From Pseudomonas sp. GGS8 (GTDB lineage: Bacteria > Pseudomonadota > Gammaproteobacteria > Pseudomonadales > Pseudomonadaceae): a stretch of DNA of 64,000 nt. The notes beneath the pieces are model-generated. The model did not search any database. It saw nothing but the letters and a program-made list of their open reading frames with translations, and was not told where the DNA came from. Made by a program: the position numbers and the translations under genes. Below are positions 18,281 to 27,599 of this stretch, one piece after another. The stretch covers positions 2,843,001-2,907,000 of the forward strand of contig NZ_JALJWF010000001.1 of NCBI RefSeq assembly GCF_024168645.1, in the 5' to 3' direction. Each line of letters begins with the position of its first letter. The stretch's first letter is position 1.

Positions 18281-18308
18281 TTCAAGTCATCGTACAACTT
18301 GCCGATAA
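18281..18308 (+). promoter_or_regulatory. sigma-28 (FliA) promoter of the chemoreceptor gene
   Basis: TTCAAGTC at 18281-18288, 12-nt spacer, and a perfect GCCGATAA at 18301-18308. GCCGATAA is the FliA -10 element, and TCAAG is the -35 form often found before Pseudomonas chemoreceptor genes. Confidence 0.7.
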
Positions 18309-19994
<1,686 letters not shown>

Positions 19995-20006
19995 ATCCGC
20001 CGGGCG

Positions 20007-20048
20007 AAAAAAAGCCCCGCTTCTCGATAGAGAAGCAGGGCCTGGTCT
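20007..20048. terminator. bidirectional terminator between chemoreceptor and EF-hand gene
   Basis: Stem GCCCCGCTTCTC / GAGAAGCAGGGC with loop GATA, A-run on the left and pyrimidine-rich right side, placed between convergent genes. Confidence 0.85.
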
Positions 20049-20056
20049 TTATTGGC

Positions 20057-20458
20057 TTAGCTATTGTCTTTCAGGTGTTCGAACAAGCCTTTTGGCATTT
20101 GTTTGCCATTGGCTTCGTAGTTGGCTTTCACGTTATTGAAAGCCTCTTGTTCCGAGATTTGACCATCGTGGTTGGTATCGATCTTGTCGAAGTCGGCCTT
20201 GGGCGCCACTTTCAGGAACTCCGCACGGGACACCTGACCATCGCCATCGGTGTCGGTCTTGGCCATCGAGGCATCGCCGCACTTGCCTTCGCCACATTTG
20301 CCTTCTGGGTTTTTTACCGAAGTTTCGGCCGAGGCGACCATGTAGCCCTGGGTCAGTGGCTGCGCGGCGAATACGGAGCCGGACAACATCAGGCCACCAG
20401 CCAGGACAGCGCCGAGCAGGCCAACGGTGTTTTTGCTGAGAGTAGTGGTACGGGACAT
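20057..20458 (-). CDS. HvfA/bufferin-like EGKCG peptide fused to two EF-hands
   Basis: Exported protein of 133 residues; ATG at 20458 with AGGAG 8 nt upstream. A signal peptide covers residues 1-31 (hydrophobic 11-28, cleavage likely at SVFA-AQ). The segment LTQGYMVASAE and tandem EGKCGEGKCG (residues 52-61, Cys55 and Cys60) resemble HvfA/BufA-type RiPP precursors, in which EGKCG cysteines are converted by a DUF692 multinuclear iron enzyme into copper-binding groups. Two canonical EF-hand loops follow: DTDGDGQVSRAE (69-80) and DTNHDGQISEQE (94-105). No DUF692 or HvfC-type partner gene lies nearby. The EF-hand assignment is secure. The metallophore role is inference, and the protein may instead be an unmodified calcium or copper binder. 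Confidence 0.8.
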   Translation of the reverse strand: MSRTTTLSKNTVGLLGAVLAGGLMLSGSVFAAQPLTQGYMVASAETSVKNPEGKCGEGKCGDASMAKTDTDGDGQVSRAEFLKVAPKADFDKIDTNHDGQISEQEAFNNVKANYEANGKQMPKGLFEHLKDNS

Positions 20459-20797
20459 TACAAATCTCCTGGGTTGCACGACACAACCGTTCGATAAAGG
20501 ACGCCACGTAAGTGCGGCGATGACCGAAGCAGGCGGTGCCTTGCTCGGGTGTGGCCATTTAGCGGGAGTGGTGTATCGCTACTGTGTCGCGCAAGGAGGG
20601 AGTTTGTAAGCGAAGGGGTGAAATCGTGGGGAAGATACAGTGGGACACAGAAGTGTTCACGGGGTAGACCGAGGCGCCTGCATCGCGGGCAAGCCACGCT
20701 CCCACAGTTGATCTTTGTTGGCCGCATATTTGCGTACGACGCAGATCCTGTGGGAGCGTGGCTTGCCCGCGATGAGGCCCTGACAGACGCCGAAAAT
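20459..20797. repeat. REP inverted pair in intergenic region
   Basis: The gap between the EF-hand gene and the NADH dehydrogenase holds two facing REP units: CATCGCGGGCAAGCCACGCT with CCCACAG at 20680-20706 and its reverse complement at 20746-20776. No gene is seen. The pair may act as a transcript end or stabiliser for the minus-strand dehydrogenase. Confidence 0.85.
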
Positions 20798-22096
20798 TTA
20801 GTGCAACTTGAGCCGCGGCTCGGTCCCGCGTCCAATCTTGCTGCCCAGCATCAGCATCGCCGTGCGGAACGCGCCATACAGCGCCATCTGGTGCATGCGG
20901 TACAGCGACACATAAAACATCCGCGCCAGCCAGCCCTCGAGCATTACGCTGCCGGTCAGGTTACCCATCAAGTTACCCACAGCCGAAAAACGCGACAGCG
21001 AGATCAGCGAGCCGTAATCGGTGTACTTATACCCCGGCAGGGGCTTGCCTTCGATCCGCAGTTTCAGCGATTTGGCCAGTAACGAAGCCTGTTGGTGCGC
21101 CGCCTGGGCGCGGGGCGGTACATTGCGGTCGCTGCCCGGTTGCGGGCACGCCGCGCAGTCACCGAAGGCGAAGATGTTTTCGTCGCGGGTGGTTTGCAGG
21201 GTCGGCAGCACTTGCAACTGGTTGATACGGTTGGTTTCCAGGCCATCGATGTCCTTGAGGAAACCCGGTGCGCGAATCCCGGCAGCCCAGACTTTCAGGC
21301 TGGCGTTGATCACTTGGCCGTCGGCGGTAATCAGGCTGTCGGCGGTCACTTCACTGACCGCGGCATTGGTCATGACGTTGACCCCGAGTTTCTCCAGGGT
21401 TTTATGCACAGGCCCGCCGATCCGCTCTGGCAGGGCCGGGAGTACCCGTGGCCCGGCTTCGATCAGGGTGATGTGCATGTTTTCCGGCTTGATCCGGTCC
21501 AGACCATAAGCCGCCAGCTCATGGGCGGCGTTGTGCAGTTCCGCCGCCAGTTCGACCCCGGTGGCACCGGCACCGACGATGGCCACGCTGATCTGTTGCA
21601 CCGTGTCGGTCTGCCCGGCGTGGGCGCGGAGGTAGTGATTGAGCAATTGCTGATGGAAGCGTTCAGCCTGTTTACGGGTGTCGAGGAACAAGCAGTGTTG
21701 CGCCGCGCCTTGAGTACCGAAGTCGTTGGTGGTGCTGCCGACGGCGATCACCAGCGAGTCGTAAGGCACTTCCCGCGCGGGTACCAGCTCCAGGCCGGCC
21801 TCGTCGTAAGTGGCGGCCAGCTGGATTTTCTTCTGCTTGCGATCGAGCCCGCTCATGCGCCCCAGCTGGAACTCGAAGTGGTTCCATTTTGCCTGGGCGA
21901 CATAGTTGAGTTCGTCTTCGGAAGAGTTCAGGGAACCTGCCGCGACTTCGTGCAACAGCGGTTTCCAGATGTGGGTCAGGTTCGCGTCGACCAGCATCAC
22001 ACTGGCCGTGCCGCGCTTGCCCAGAGTCTTACCCAGACGGGTAGCCAACTCCAGACCGCCGGCGCCGCCGCCAACGATGACAATACGATGAGTCAT
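20798..22096 (-). CDS. ndh: type II NADH:quinone oxidoreductase (non-proton-pumping)
   Basis: Membrane-bound flavoprotein of 432 residues that passes electrons from NADH to quinone without pumping protons. The ATG at 22096 gives MTHRIVIVGGGAGGLELATRLG, the FAD-binding fold. The second dinucleotide fold VGAGATGVELAAELHNAA follows, then the flavin motif ENIFAFGDCAACPQPG, and a C-terminal amphipathic region (GWLARMFYVSLYRMHQMALYG) that anchors to the membrane. Single gene. A 57-residue membrane protein gene lies just upstream in the same orientation, separated by 60 bp. Confidence 0.93.
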   Translation of the reverse strand: MTHRIVIVGGGAGGLELATRLGKTLGKRGTASVMLVDANLTHIWKPLLHEVAAGSLNSSEDELNYVAQAKWNHFEFQLGRMSGLDRKQKKIQLAATYDEAGLELVPAREVPYDSLVIAVGSTTNDFGTQGAAQHCLFLDTRKQAERFHQQLLNHYLRAHAGQTDTVQQISVAIVGAGATGVELAAELHNAAHELAAYGLDRIKPENMHITLIEAGPRVLPALPERIGGPVHKTLEKLGVNVMTNAAVSEVTADSLITADGQVINASLKVWAAGIRAPGFLKDIDGLETNRINQLQVLPTLQTTRDENIFAFGDCAACPQPGSDRNVPPRAQAAHQQASLLAKSLKLRIEGKPLPGYKYTDYGSLISLSRFSAVGNLMGNLTGSVMLEGWLARMFYVSLYRMHQMALYGAFRTAMLMLGSKIGRGTEPRLKLH

Positions 22097-22156
22097 GGGG
22101 ATATCTCGCAAGGCTAAAAGAAATCGGTGCAGTCAACCGAGCGAGCGCAAGGCAGC

Positions 22157-22330
22157 TCATAGCGTCAGGTAACTGATCAAGCGGCTCAACAGGCCTAAAC
22201 CAATGGTCACTGCCAACACCACCACCAGGAGCATCCACGGCCGGAAAGGCCGGCGCTCGACTCGGTGCTGGGACAACTGCAGGTACTCTTCGACATGCTT
22301 CTGGTCGTCGGGGTTCAGGCGGCTGGTCAT
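22157..22330 (-). CDS. DUF3094-family small membrane protein
   Basis: Small protein of 57 residues read from the minus strand, starting MTSRLNPDDQKHVEEYLQL, with a charged N-terminal half and one C-terminal transmembrane helix (WMLLVVVLAVTIGLGLLSRLI). The start ATG at 22330 follows GACGAGGCCTTT. This composition matches the DUF3094 family found in pseudomonads; its function is unknown. It is probably co-transcribed with ndh 60 bp downstream. Confidence 0.78.
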   Translation of the reverse strand: MTSRLNPDDQKHVEEYLQLSQHRVERRPFRPWMLLVVVLAVTIGLGLLSRLISYLTL

Positions 22331-22491
22331 AAAGGCCTCGTCGGGTAGACGTTGCTGAATGTGCAGACGTTACAGCAGATTGTCTGCAAGCGTTGAACGG
22401 CGCATGTGGTTCGGGTGAACGATTGCGCTTTGTAACATTCGGCCAGTGATTGCGCCATCCTGTGCAGTGTTGCCGGTATCTGTGGTGCGGT

Positions 22492-23118
22492 TCACAGGCT
22501 GATCCCCACATCGAAGACGATACTGCGCCCCAGGTTGCTGCGCAGGAAATCCGGAGCATCCGGGTGGGCGAAGAGCACGCGTGCGAAGGTCGGGCCGACC
22601 AGCGACAACGAGCGCCAGCCCTGACGCAGGTATTCGGTGGGCGGCGGGAAGTGGCTATTGAGGTCCAGCACTTCGCGCTTGAGGCTGGCGAAGGCGATGA
22701 TATCCAGATCCCCCAAATCCATACCGCGTTCTTTGTAGTTGTGGGCTTTTTTGCGCAAGGTGGGCGCCAGTCTCAGCAGGAATTCATTGGCCGGGATGCG
22801 TCGGGGCTTGGCCTCGCGGCGCACCAGTTGGCTCAGGGAAAACGCGCTGCGCCGGCGTTGCAGTTCATCGCGCCATTCGTCGTTGAGGCGTCGGCCCTCG
22901 TCGAGCACGAAGAACACCTCGAAGTTCGCGTCGCGAAACAGCACGTCCGGCGGCTCCCCGGCGGGGGCGAACTCATCGGCGCGATAGGGAATGTTCAGGC
23001 CTTGCAGCAGGCGCTGGCAAACCCAACGCTCACGCTCCCATTTGCGGGCATTGGAAAGGAACGTATTGGCTTGCTCGGCCGCAATGGTCAGCAGGCGTAA
23101 ATAATCTGAGTCGTCCAT
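22492..23118 (-). CDS. DUF1780-family conserved protein
   Basis: Soluble protein of 208 residues starting MDDSDYLRLLTIAAEQANTFL at the ATG at 23118; a longer frame to 23178 begins in the region upstream and is less likely. The sequence WERERWVCQRLLQGL and a charged helix-rich body match the DUF1780 family of Pseudomonas. Charged Asp and Glu residues (PPDVLFRDANFEVFFVLDEGRR) recall a nuclease-like core, but no catalytic motif can be assigned with confidence. Single gene with a 128-bp gap to the divergent neighbour. Confidence 0.78.
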   Translation of the reverse strand: MDDSDYLRLLTIAAEQANTFLSNARKWERERWVCQRLLQGLNIPYRADEFAPAGEPPDVLFRDANFEVFFVLDEGRRLNDEWRDELQRRRSAFSLSQLVRREAKPRRIPANEFLLRLAPTLRKKAHNYKERGMDLGDLDIIAFASLKREVLDLNSHFPPPTEYLRQGWRSLSLVGPTFARVLFAHPDAPDFLRSNLGRSIVFDVGISL

Positions 23119-23246
23119 AGGCCCAAGCTTAGCGTTCATTTGCGACAAGCAGAAAGCGTGAATGGTAAACAGGGGCACTGGGCACCCGGAACGGGCGGTG
23201 TAGACTGATGGCCATTACGCATATGTGCTTGAATGAGGAATAGAAC

Positions 23247-23714
23247 GTGAAATATTGGCCGGTGTTATTGCTCAGTCTCCTGCCTCTTTGGGCCCAGGCG
23301 CTGGAGGTTGGCGAGCGCCTGGCACCGTGGACCTTGCTTGATCAGTTCGATCAGGCCTTCACGCTCGATAACCAGACTCAGACGCTGCTGGTGGCGCGCA
23401 GCATGGACGCCGCCAAACTGGTCGACGCCGCTCTGCAGGGCCAGCCCAAGGGCTACCTGGAGGCTCGGCACGCGGTATTTGTCGCGGACATCCAGCGCAT
23501 GCCTCGACTGATTGCGAAAATGTTCGCAGTACCGGCCATGCGCGATTATTCCTATCGAGTGATGCTTGACCGTGATGGTCGCGTGGCGCCGCGTTACCCC
23601 GGGGCCGTGGATAAAGTGCTGTGGCTGCAACTCAAGGACGGTCAATTGGTGGGTGAGCACGAATACGCCACGGCTGCGCAATTGCGCGAGGCGCTGGAGA
23701 AGGCCCGGCCATGA
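23247..23714 (+). CDS. periplasmic thioredoxin-fold-like protein without CXXC
   Basis: Exported protein of 155 residues with a signal peptide (MKYWPVLLLSLLPLWAQALE). The order EVGERLAPWTLLDQFDQAFTL, LLVARSMDAAKLV, YSYRVMLDRDGRVAPRYPG and the C-terminal EHEYATAAQLREALE follows a thioredoxin/peroxiredoxin-like fold, but the redox CXXC is absent and the mature protein has no cysteine at all. Homologues are sometimes labelled FAD/FMN-containing dehydrogenase, which the sequence does not support. It overlaps the next gene by 4 bp, so the two probably act together. Confidence 0.7.
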   Translation: MKYWPVLLLSLLPLWAQALEVGERLAPWTLLDQFDQAFTLDNQTQTLLVARSMDAAKLVDAALQGQPKGYLEARHAVFVADIQRMPRLIAKMFAVPAMRDYSYRVMLDRDGRVAPRYPGAVDKVLWLQLKDGQLVGEHEYATAAQLREALEKARP

Positions 23715-24400
23715 TCGGTGCCGAGTTACTGTCATCCGAAACCCTGACGGTGGGGTGGCTGATCTATGTCCCGGTGTTGCTCTGGGCCGTTGTACGAGCC
23801 CCGTGGGTCGAGTTGTTCAGCGACAGCCGCCGCCAGCATCTGTTGTTCGGTACGGTGTTCGCGCTGTTCATGCTGTGGCTGGTGCGACGGGACTTCGATA
23901 CCGGCGTGTCCTATCACTTCATCGGCATGACCGCCGTGACCTTGCTGCTGGATTGGCCGTTGGCGATTGTCGGCGGGTTGGTCGCACAAACTGGATTGGT
24001 GTTGCTCGGGCGTCAGGACCTGGCCGCTGTCGGGGTCAATGGCGCTCTACTGGTTCTGCTGCCGGTGCTGGTCACCGAGTGCTGCGCCATCCTGGTGGAG
24101 CGCGCGCAGCCGCGTAATCCCTTTGTGTATATCTTCTGTTCCGGTTTTTTTGCCGCTGCGCTGTCGGCCTTGTTGTGCCTGATCCTGACACTTGCGCTGC
24201 TGTGGTACGACGAAAGATTCGTCATGCCGTACTGGCTGGAAGACTTTGTCGGTTACCTGTGGCTGCTGATTTTTCCGGAGGCATTCATCAACGGCATGGT
24301 GATCAGCGCGTTGGTGGTGTTCTGCCCCGAATGGCTGGAGACGTTCAATCGCACGCGCTATCTATCGGCGCCCTGGAAAGATGACGATCCCAAGTCTTGA
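23711..24400 (+). CDS. CbiM-like energy-coupling factor membrane component
   Basis: Integral membrane protein of 229 residues with about six hydrophobic segments. GVSYHFIGMTAVTLLLDWPLAIVGG resembles the metal-binding loop region of CbiM/NikM (COG3235), which in ECF transporters takes up cobalt or nickel. The CbiM N-terminal MHI metal motif is not present at the very N-terminus, and no CbiQ/CbiO partner lies nearby, so whether it transports a metal is unclear. It is coupled by ATGA to the preceding exported thioredoxin-like protein. Confidence 0.68.
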   Translation: MIGAELLSSETLTVGWLIYVPVLLWAVVRAPWVELFSDSRRQHLLFGTVFALFMLWLVRRDFDTGVSYHFIGMTAVTLLLDWPLAIVGGLVAQTGLVLLGRQDLAAVGVNGALLVLLPVLVTECCAILVERAQPRNPFVYIFCSGFFAAALSALLCLILTLALLWYDERFVMPYWLEDFVGYLWLLIFPEAFINGMVISALVVFCPEWLETFNRTRYLSAPWKDDDPKS

Positions 24401-24463
24401 TCCACATCAAATCCAAAAACCGTTGACGAATCCATGCTTCGGAAAACTTTCAGGAGCATCGAG

Positions 24464-24679
24464 ATGAGTGTCTATGAGTGGGCCAGGCAGGAGTTGCGTC
24501 AGAGTCTGAATGTGGCGCAAGAGGTGGGCTTCGATCCGGGATTGAGCCTGCGCGCCTTGCTCAGTGCGGTGGTGCAGCAGAGCAAGGCGGTACGCAACGT
24601 TGAAGACCTGGCCGATGAGTTGCGGTTTCTCGCCGAGAACCTCGACGAGGGCCAGGACTATGGCTTTATGCGGCCCTGA
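24464..24679 (+). CDS. conserved hypothetical small protein (71 aa)
   Basis: Soluble, helix-rich protein starting MSVYEWARQELRQSLNVAQEVG at the ATG at 24464, preceded by AGGAG at 24452-24456. It is acidic at the C-terminus (DLADELRFLAENLDEGQDYGF). No known domain recognised. It converges on yacG with 9 bp between the stop codons. Confidence 0.65.
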   Translation: MSVYEWARQELRQSLNVAQEVGFDPGLSLRALLSAVVQQSKAVRNVEDLADELRFLAENLDEGQDYGFMRP

Positions 24680-24688
24680 TGGCCGGGA

Positions 24689-24889
24689 TCAGTGACGCGG
24701 GTCGAAGTCTTCGCTGAACAGTTCGTCTTCGGCATCCGGGCTCACCGGGATCTTGTGTTCTTCCGACGCCCAGGCGCCCAGGTCGATCAGTTTGCAACGG
24801 TCCGAACAGAACGGCCGGAACTTGCTTTCGGGGCTCCATTCGACAGGGGCACCACAGGTTGGGCAATCGACGGTCGGGGTTTGGCTCAT
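24689..24889 (-). CDS. yacG: DNA gyrase inhibitor YacG
   Basis: Zinc-ribbon protein of 66 residues that binds GyrB and blocks DNA binding by gyrase. The four zinc ligands are visible as CPTC (Cys9, Cys12) and CSDRC (Cys28, Cys32), followed by [16 protein letters not shown], the conserved YacG signature, and an acidic tail that contacts GyrB. It is coupled to coaE by ATGA and is the last gene of the pilBCD-coaE-yacG operon. Confidence 0.94.
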   Translation of the reverse strand: MSQTPTVDCPTCGAPVEWSPESKFRPFCSDRCKLIDLGAWASEEHKIPVSPDAEDELFSEDFDPRH

Positions 24890-25509
24890 GACTGGCCTCC
24901 ACGCAAAGTAAGGTAAAAGTGATGCAGGCGTTCGACCTCGCTGCGCAGCCAGGCGAGGTCGCGGTCGTTGACCACCACATCGTCGGCGTGGCTCACGCGC
25001 TCCTGTCGGCTGGACTGAGCCTTGAGGATCGCCTGGACTTGCTGTTCGCTGGTCTGGTCACGCTGCAAGGTGCGTTCGATCTGTAACTGTTCCGGGGCAT
25101 CGATTACCAGGACCCGTTGGGTCATGGCGTACTGCCCGGACTCGATCAGCAGCGGCGAAACCAGAATCGCGTAAGGCGATTGTGCCTTGGCCAGATGATG
25201 GGCGATTTCCTCGGCGATCAACGGATGCAGCAGGGCTTCGAGCCAGCGGCGTTCATCCGGCACCTCGAAGATCAGTTTGCGCAGGGCCGCACGATCCAGC
25301 TGGCCATCGGCCTGCAACACGCCGGGACCAAAGTGCTCGGCGATCTTCGCCAGTGCCGGGCGACCGGGTTCGACCACCCAGCGAGCCGCATGATCGGCGT
25401 CCACCACGTGCACGCCGAGGTCGATGAAGTGCTGCGCGGCCGCACTTTTGCCGCTGCCGATGCCGCCGGTCAGGCCGAGAATCCAGGGTTTTTCCACAGG
25501 GGTATTCAT
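24886..25509 (-). CDS. coaE: dephospho-CoA kinase
   Basis: Last step of coenzyme A synthesis: ATP-dependent phosphorylation of dephospho-CoA. The ATG at 25509 overlaps the pilD stop and gives 207 residues beginning [23 protein letters not shown], with the P-loop at residues 15-22. Next come [12 protein letters not shown] (base DADxxxR motif) and the LID-like region [18 protein letters not shown]. The longer upstream frame to 25800 is antisense to nothing useful and lies within pilD. Position after pilD is conserved in pseudomonads. Confidence 0.96.
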   Translation of the reverse strand: MNTPVEKPWILGLTGGIGSGKSAAAQHFIDLGVHVVDADHAARWVVEPGRPALAKIAEHFGPGVLQADGQLDRAALRKLIFEVPDERRWLEALLHPLIAEEIAHHLAKAQSPYAILVSPLLIESGQYAMTQRVLVIDAPEQLQIERTLQRDQTSEQQVQAILKAQSSRQERVSHADDVVVNDRDLAWLRSEVERLHHFYLTLRGGQS

Positions 25510-26378
25510 TTCAAACCGACAAACTGCCAATAGAAGCCGGTTATTTGACCACCCCAGAGCAAGGCAATCCAGCCGGCAATGGCCAGATAGGGGCCAAAGG
25601 GTAGCGGCGTCGAAGTTTTTGCATCCCGCAGGCGCAGCAAAATCAACCCGAGAATGGCCCCTACCAGCGATGACAACAGAATGGTCATGGGCAGGATCTG
25701 CCAGCCGCCCCAGGCGCCGAGCATCGCCAGGAGCTTGAAATCGCCGTAACCGATGCCGTCCTTGCCGGTGATCAGCTTGAACAGCCAGAACACCGTCCAC
25801 AGCGCCATGTAGCCGGCCACCGCACCCCAGAACGCATCATGCAGTGATACGAAGAGCCCGAAGCTGTTGAGGATCAACCCCAGCCACATCAACGGCATCA
25901 CCAGTACGTCCGGCAACAGTTGATGCTCGGCATCGATCAGGCTCATCGCCAATAGTCCCCAACTCAGGACCAGGACCATGCAGGCCTGCCAGCCGAAACC
26001 GAAATGCCAGGCGACGAACGCCGACAGCAGGCCGCAAGCCAGTTCGGTCAGCGGGTAACGTTTACTGATCGGCGCCGCGCAGTGTGAGCATCGCCCGCGT
26101 AAAAACAGATAACTGAGTATTGGAATGTTTTCCCACGCTCGAATCCGATGGCCGCAGTGGGGACACTCGGAGTGGGGCAGTATCAGGTTGTAAGTCGGGC
26201 CAGGGGCTTCGGCTGGTATATCCAGTACGTCGTGGGCCTGTAGTCGCCATTCACGCTCAAGCATTTTCGGCAGGCGCCAGACCACCACGTTAAGAAAGCT
26301 GCCGATCAGCAGGCCGACCACCAATGCTGTGATCACGAAGGCCAGCGGGTCGAGGCTCAGAAATTCGTTCAAGGACAT
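25506..26378 (-). CDS. pilD: prepilin peptidase / N-methyltransferase PilD
   Basis: Inner-membrane aspartic protease of 290 residues that cleaves prepilin leaders and methylates the new N-terminus; it also processes type II secretion pseudopilins. The cytoplasmic zinc loop is seen in [29 protein letters not shown] (two CXXC pairs). The catalytic aspartates are in [11 protein letters not shown] and in the [14 protein letters not shown] motif (GXGD). About eight transmembrane segments. The ATG at 26378 overlaps the pilC stop region. Its substrates in this window include PilA, the FimT-type proteins, PilV, PilW, PilX and PilE. Confidence 0.97.
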   Translation of the reverse strand: MSLNEFLSLDPLAFVITALVVGLLIGSFLNVVVWRLPKMLEREWRLQAHDVLDIPAEAPGPTYNLILPHSECPHCGHRIRAWENIPILSYLFLRGRCSHCAAPISKRYPLTELACGLLSAFVAWHFGFGWQACMVLVLSWGLLAMSLIDAEHQLLPDVLVMPLMWLGLILNSFGLFVSLHDAFWGAVAGYMALWTVFWLFKLITGKDGIGYGDFKLLAMLGAWGGWQILPMTILLSSLVGAILGLILLRLRDAKTSTPLPFGPYLAIAGWIALLWGGQITGFYWQFVGLK

Positions 26379-26379
26379 A

Positions 26380-27597
26380 TCAGATCGCTGAGCCGAGTTG
26401 GAAGATGGGCAGGTACATTGCAACCACCAGCCCGCCGACGATAACCCCCAGCACCACCATGATGAATGGCTCCATCAGGCTGGTCAGGTTATCGACCATG
26501 TTGTCCACCTCGGCCTCGTAGAAACTCGCGACCTTGTCGAGCATGTCGTCCAGCGCGCCGGACTCTTCGCCAATGGCCGTCATCTGGATCGCCATTGTCG
26601 GAAAGATGCCGGAGGTGCGCATGGAGAAATTCAGCTGCATGCCGGTCGAAACGTCCTGCTTGATGCGCAACACCGCTCGCTTGAACACGATATTGCCGGT
26701 CGCGCCCGCCACTGACTCCAGGGCTTCGACCAGCGGCACGCCGGCAGCAAACGTCGTCGACAGGGTGCGGGCGTAACGGGCCACGGCGGACTTATACATG
26801 AGCGCGCCAACCAACGGCAGTTTCAGTAGCCAGGTGTCCATCCGATCGCGAAAGCCTGGGGAATTCTTGAAGGCATAGCGCAGGCCGAAGATCCCCCCAG
26901 CCAGCACGCCGAGTATCATCCACCACCAGTCCTGCATGAACTCCGACAAACCGATGACCATCACGGTGAACGCCGGCAGCTCGGCACCGAACCCCGAGAA
27001 TACCGACTGGAACTGCGGTACAACCTTGACCAGCAGAATCCCGGTCACAATGATCGCGACGAACACCACGGCCAGCGGGTAGGTCATGGCTTTCTTGATC
27101 TTGGCTTTGAGGCTTTCGCTCTTTTCCTTGTAGGTCGCCACCCGTTCCAGCAGGGTGTCCAGAGCCCCGGCCTGTTCCCCGGCATCCACCAGGTTGCAGT
27201 ACAGCTCATCGAAATACTGGGGCTTTTTGCGCAGCGCCGCGGCGAAGCTGTTACCGGCCGCGACTTCCTGTTTCACCTCGTCCACCAGCTTGCGCATGTT
27301 CGGGTTATCGAAGCCTTCGCCGATGATATCGAACGATTGCAGCAGCGGTACGCCGGCTTTCATCATGGTCGCCATCTGCCGGGTAAACAGGGCAATGTCC
27401 AAGGGCTTGATGCGCTTGCCGGCACTGAAAATGGACGCGGACTTTTTCCGCACCTTACCCGGATTGATACCCTGCTTGCGCAACTGGGCCTTGATCAGCG
27501 CGGGATTTTGTCCGGTCAACTCGCCAGTCATTTTCGCGCCTTTGCGATCTGTACCCTCCCAGGCATACACGCTGATTTTCGCTGCTTTGACCGCCAT
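26380..27597 (-). CDS. pilC: type IV pilus platform protein PilC
   Basis: Inner-membrane platform of the pilus machine, 405 residues, with two T2SF/GspF domains. The first carries FTRQMATMMKAGVPLLQSFDI and the second YARTLSTTFAAGVPLVEALE, the repeated GspF signature. Membrane helices are at about 170-195, 220-245 and 375-400. It starts 3 nt after the pilB stop codon and is followed directly by pilD. Confidence 0.96.
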   Translation of the reverse strand: MAVKAAKISVYAWEGTDRKGAKMTGELTGQNPALIKAQLRKQGINPGKVRKKSASIFSAGKRIKPLDIALFTRQMATMMKAGVPLLQSFDIIGEGFDNPNMRKLVDEVKQEVAAGNSFAAALRKKPQYFDELYCNLVDAGEQAGALDTLLERVATYKEKSESLKAKIKKAMTYPLAVVFVAIIVTGILLVKVVPQFQSVFSGFGAELPAFTVMVIGLSEFMQDWWWMILGVLAGGIFGLRYAFKNSPGFRDRMDTWLLKLPLVGALMYKSAVARYARTLSTTFAAGVPLVEALESVAGATGNIVFKRAVLRIKQDVSTGMQLNFSMRTSGIFPTMAIQMTAIGEESGALDDMLDKVASFYEAEVDNMVDNLTSLMEPFIMVVLGVIVGGLVVAMYLPIFQLGSAI

Positions 27598-27599
27598 AT

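Noticed and set aside
20459..20797. REP pair as a CRISPR-like array
   Set aside because: Only two inverted units, no direct repeats with spacers and no cas genes.
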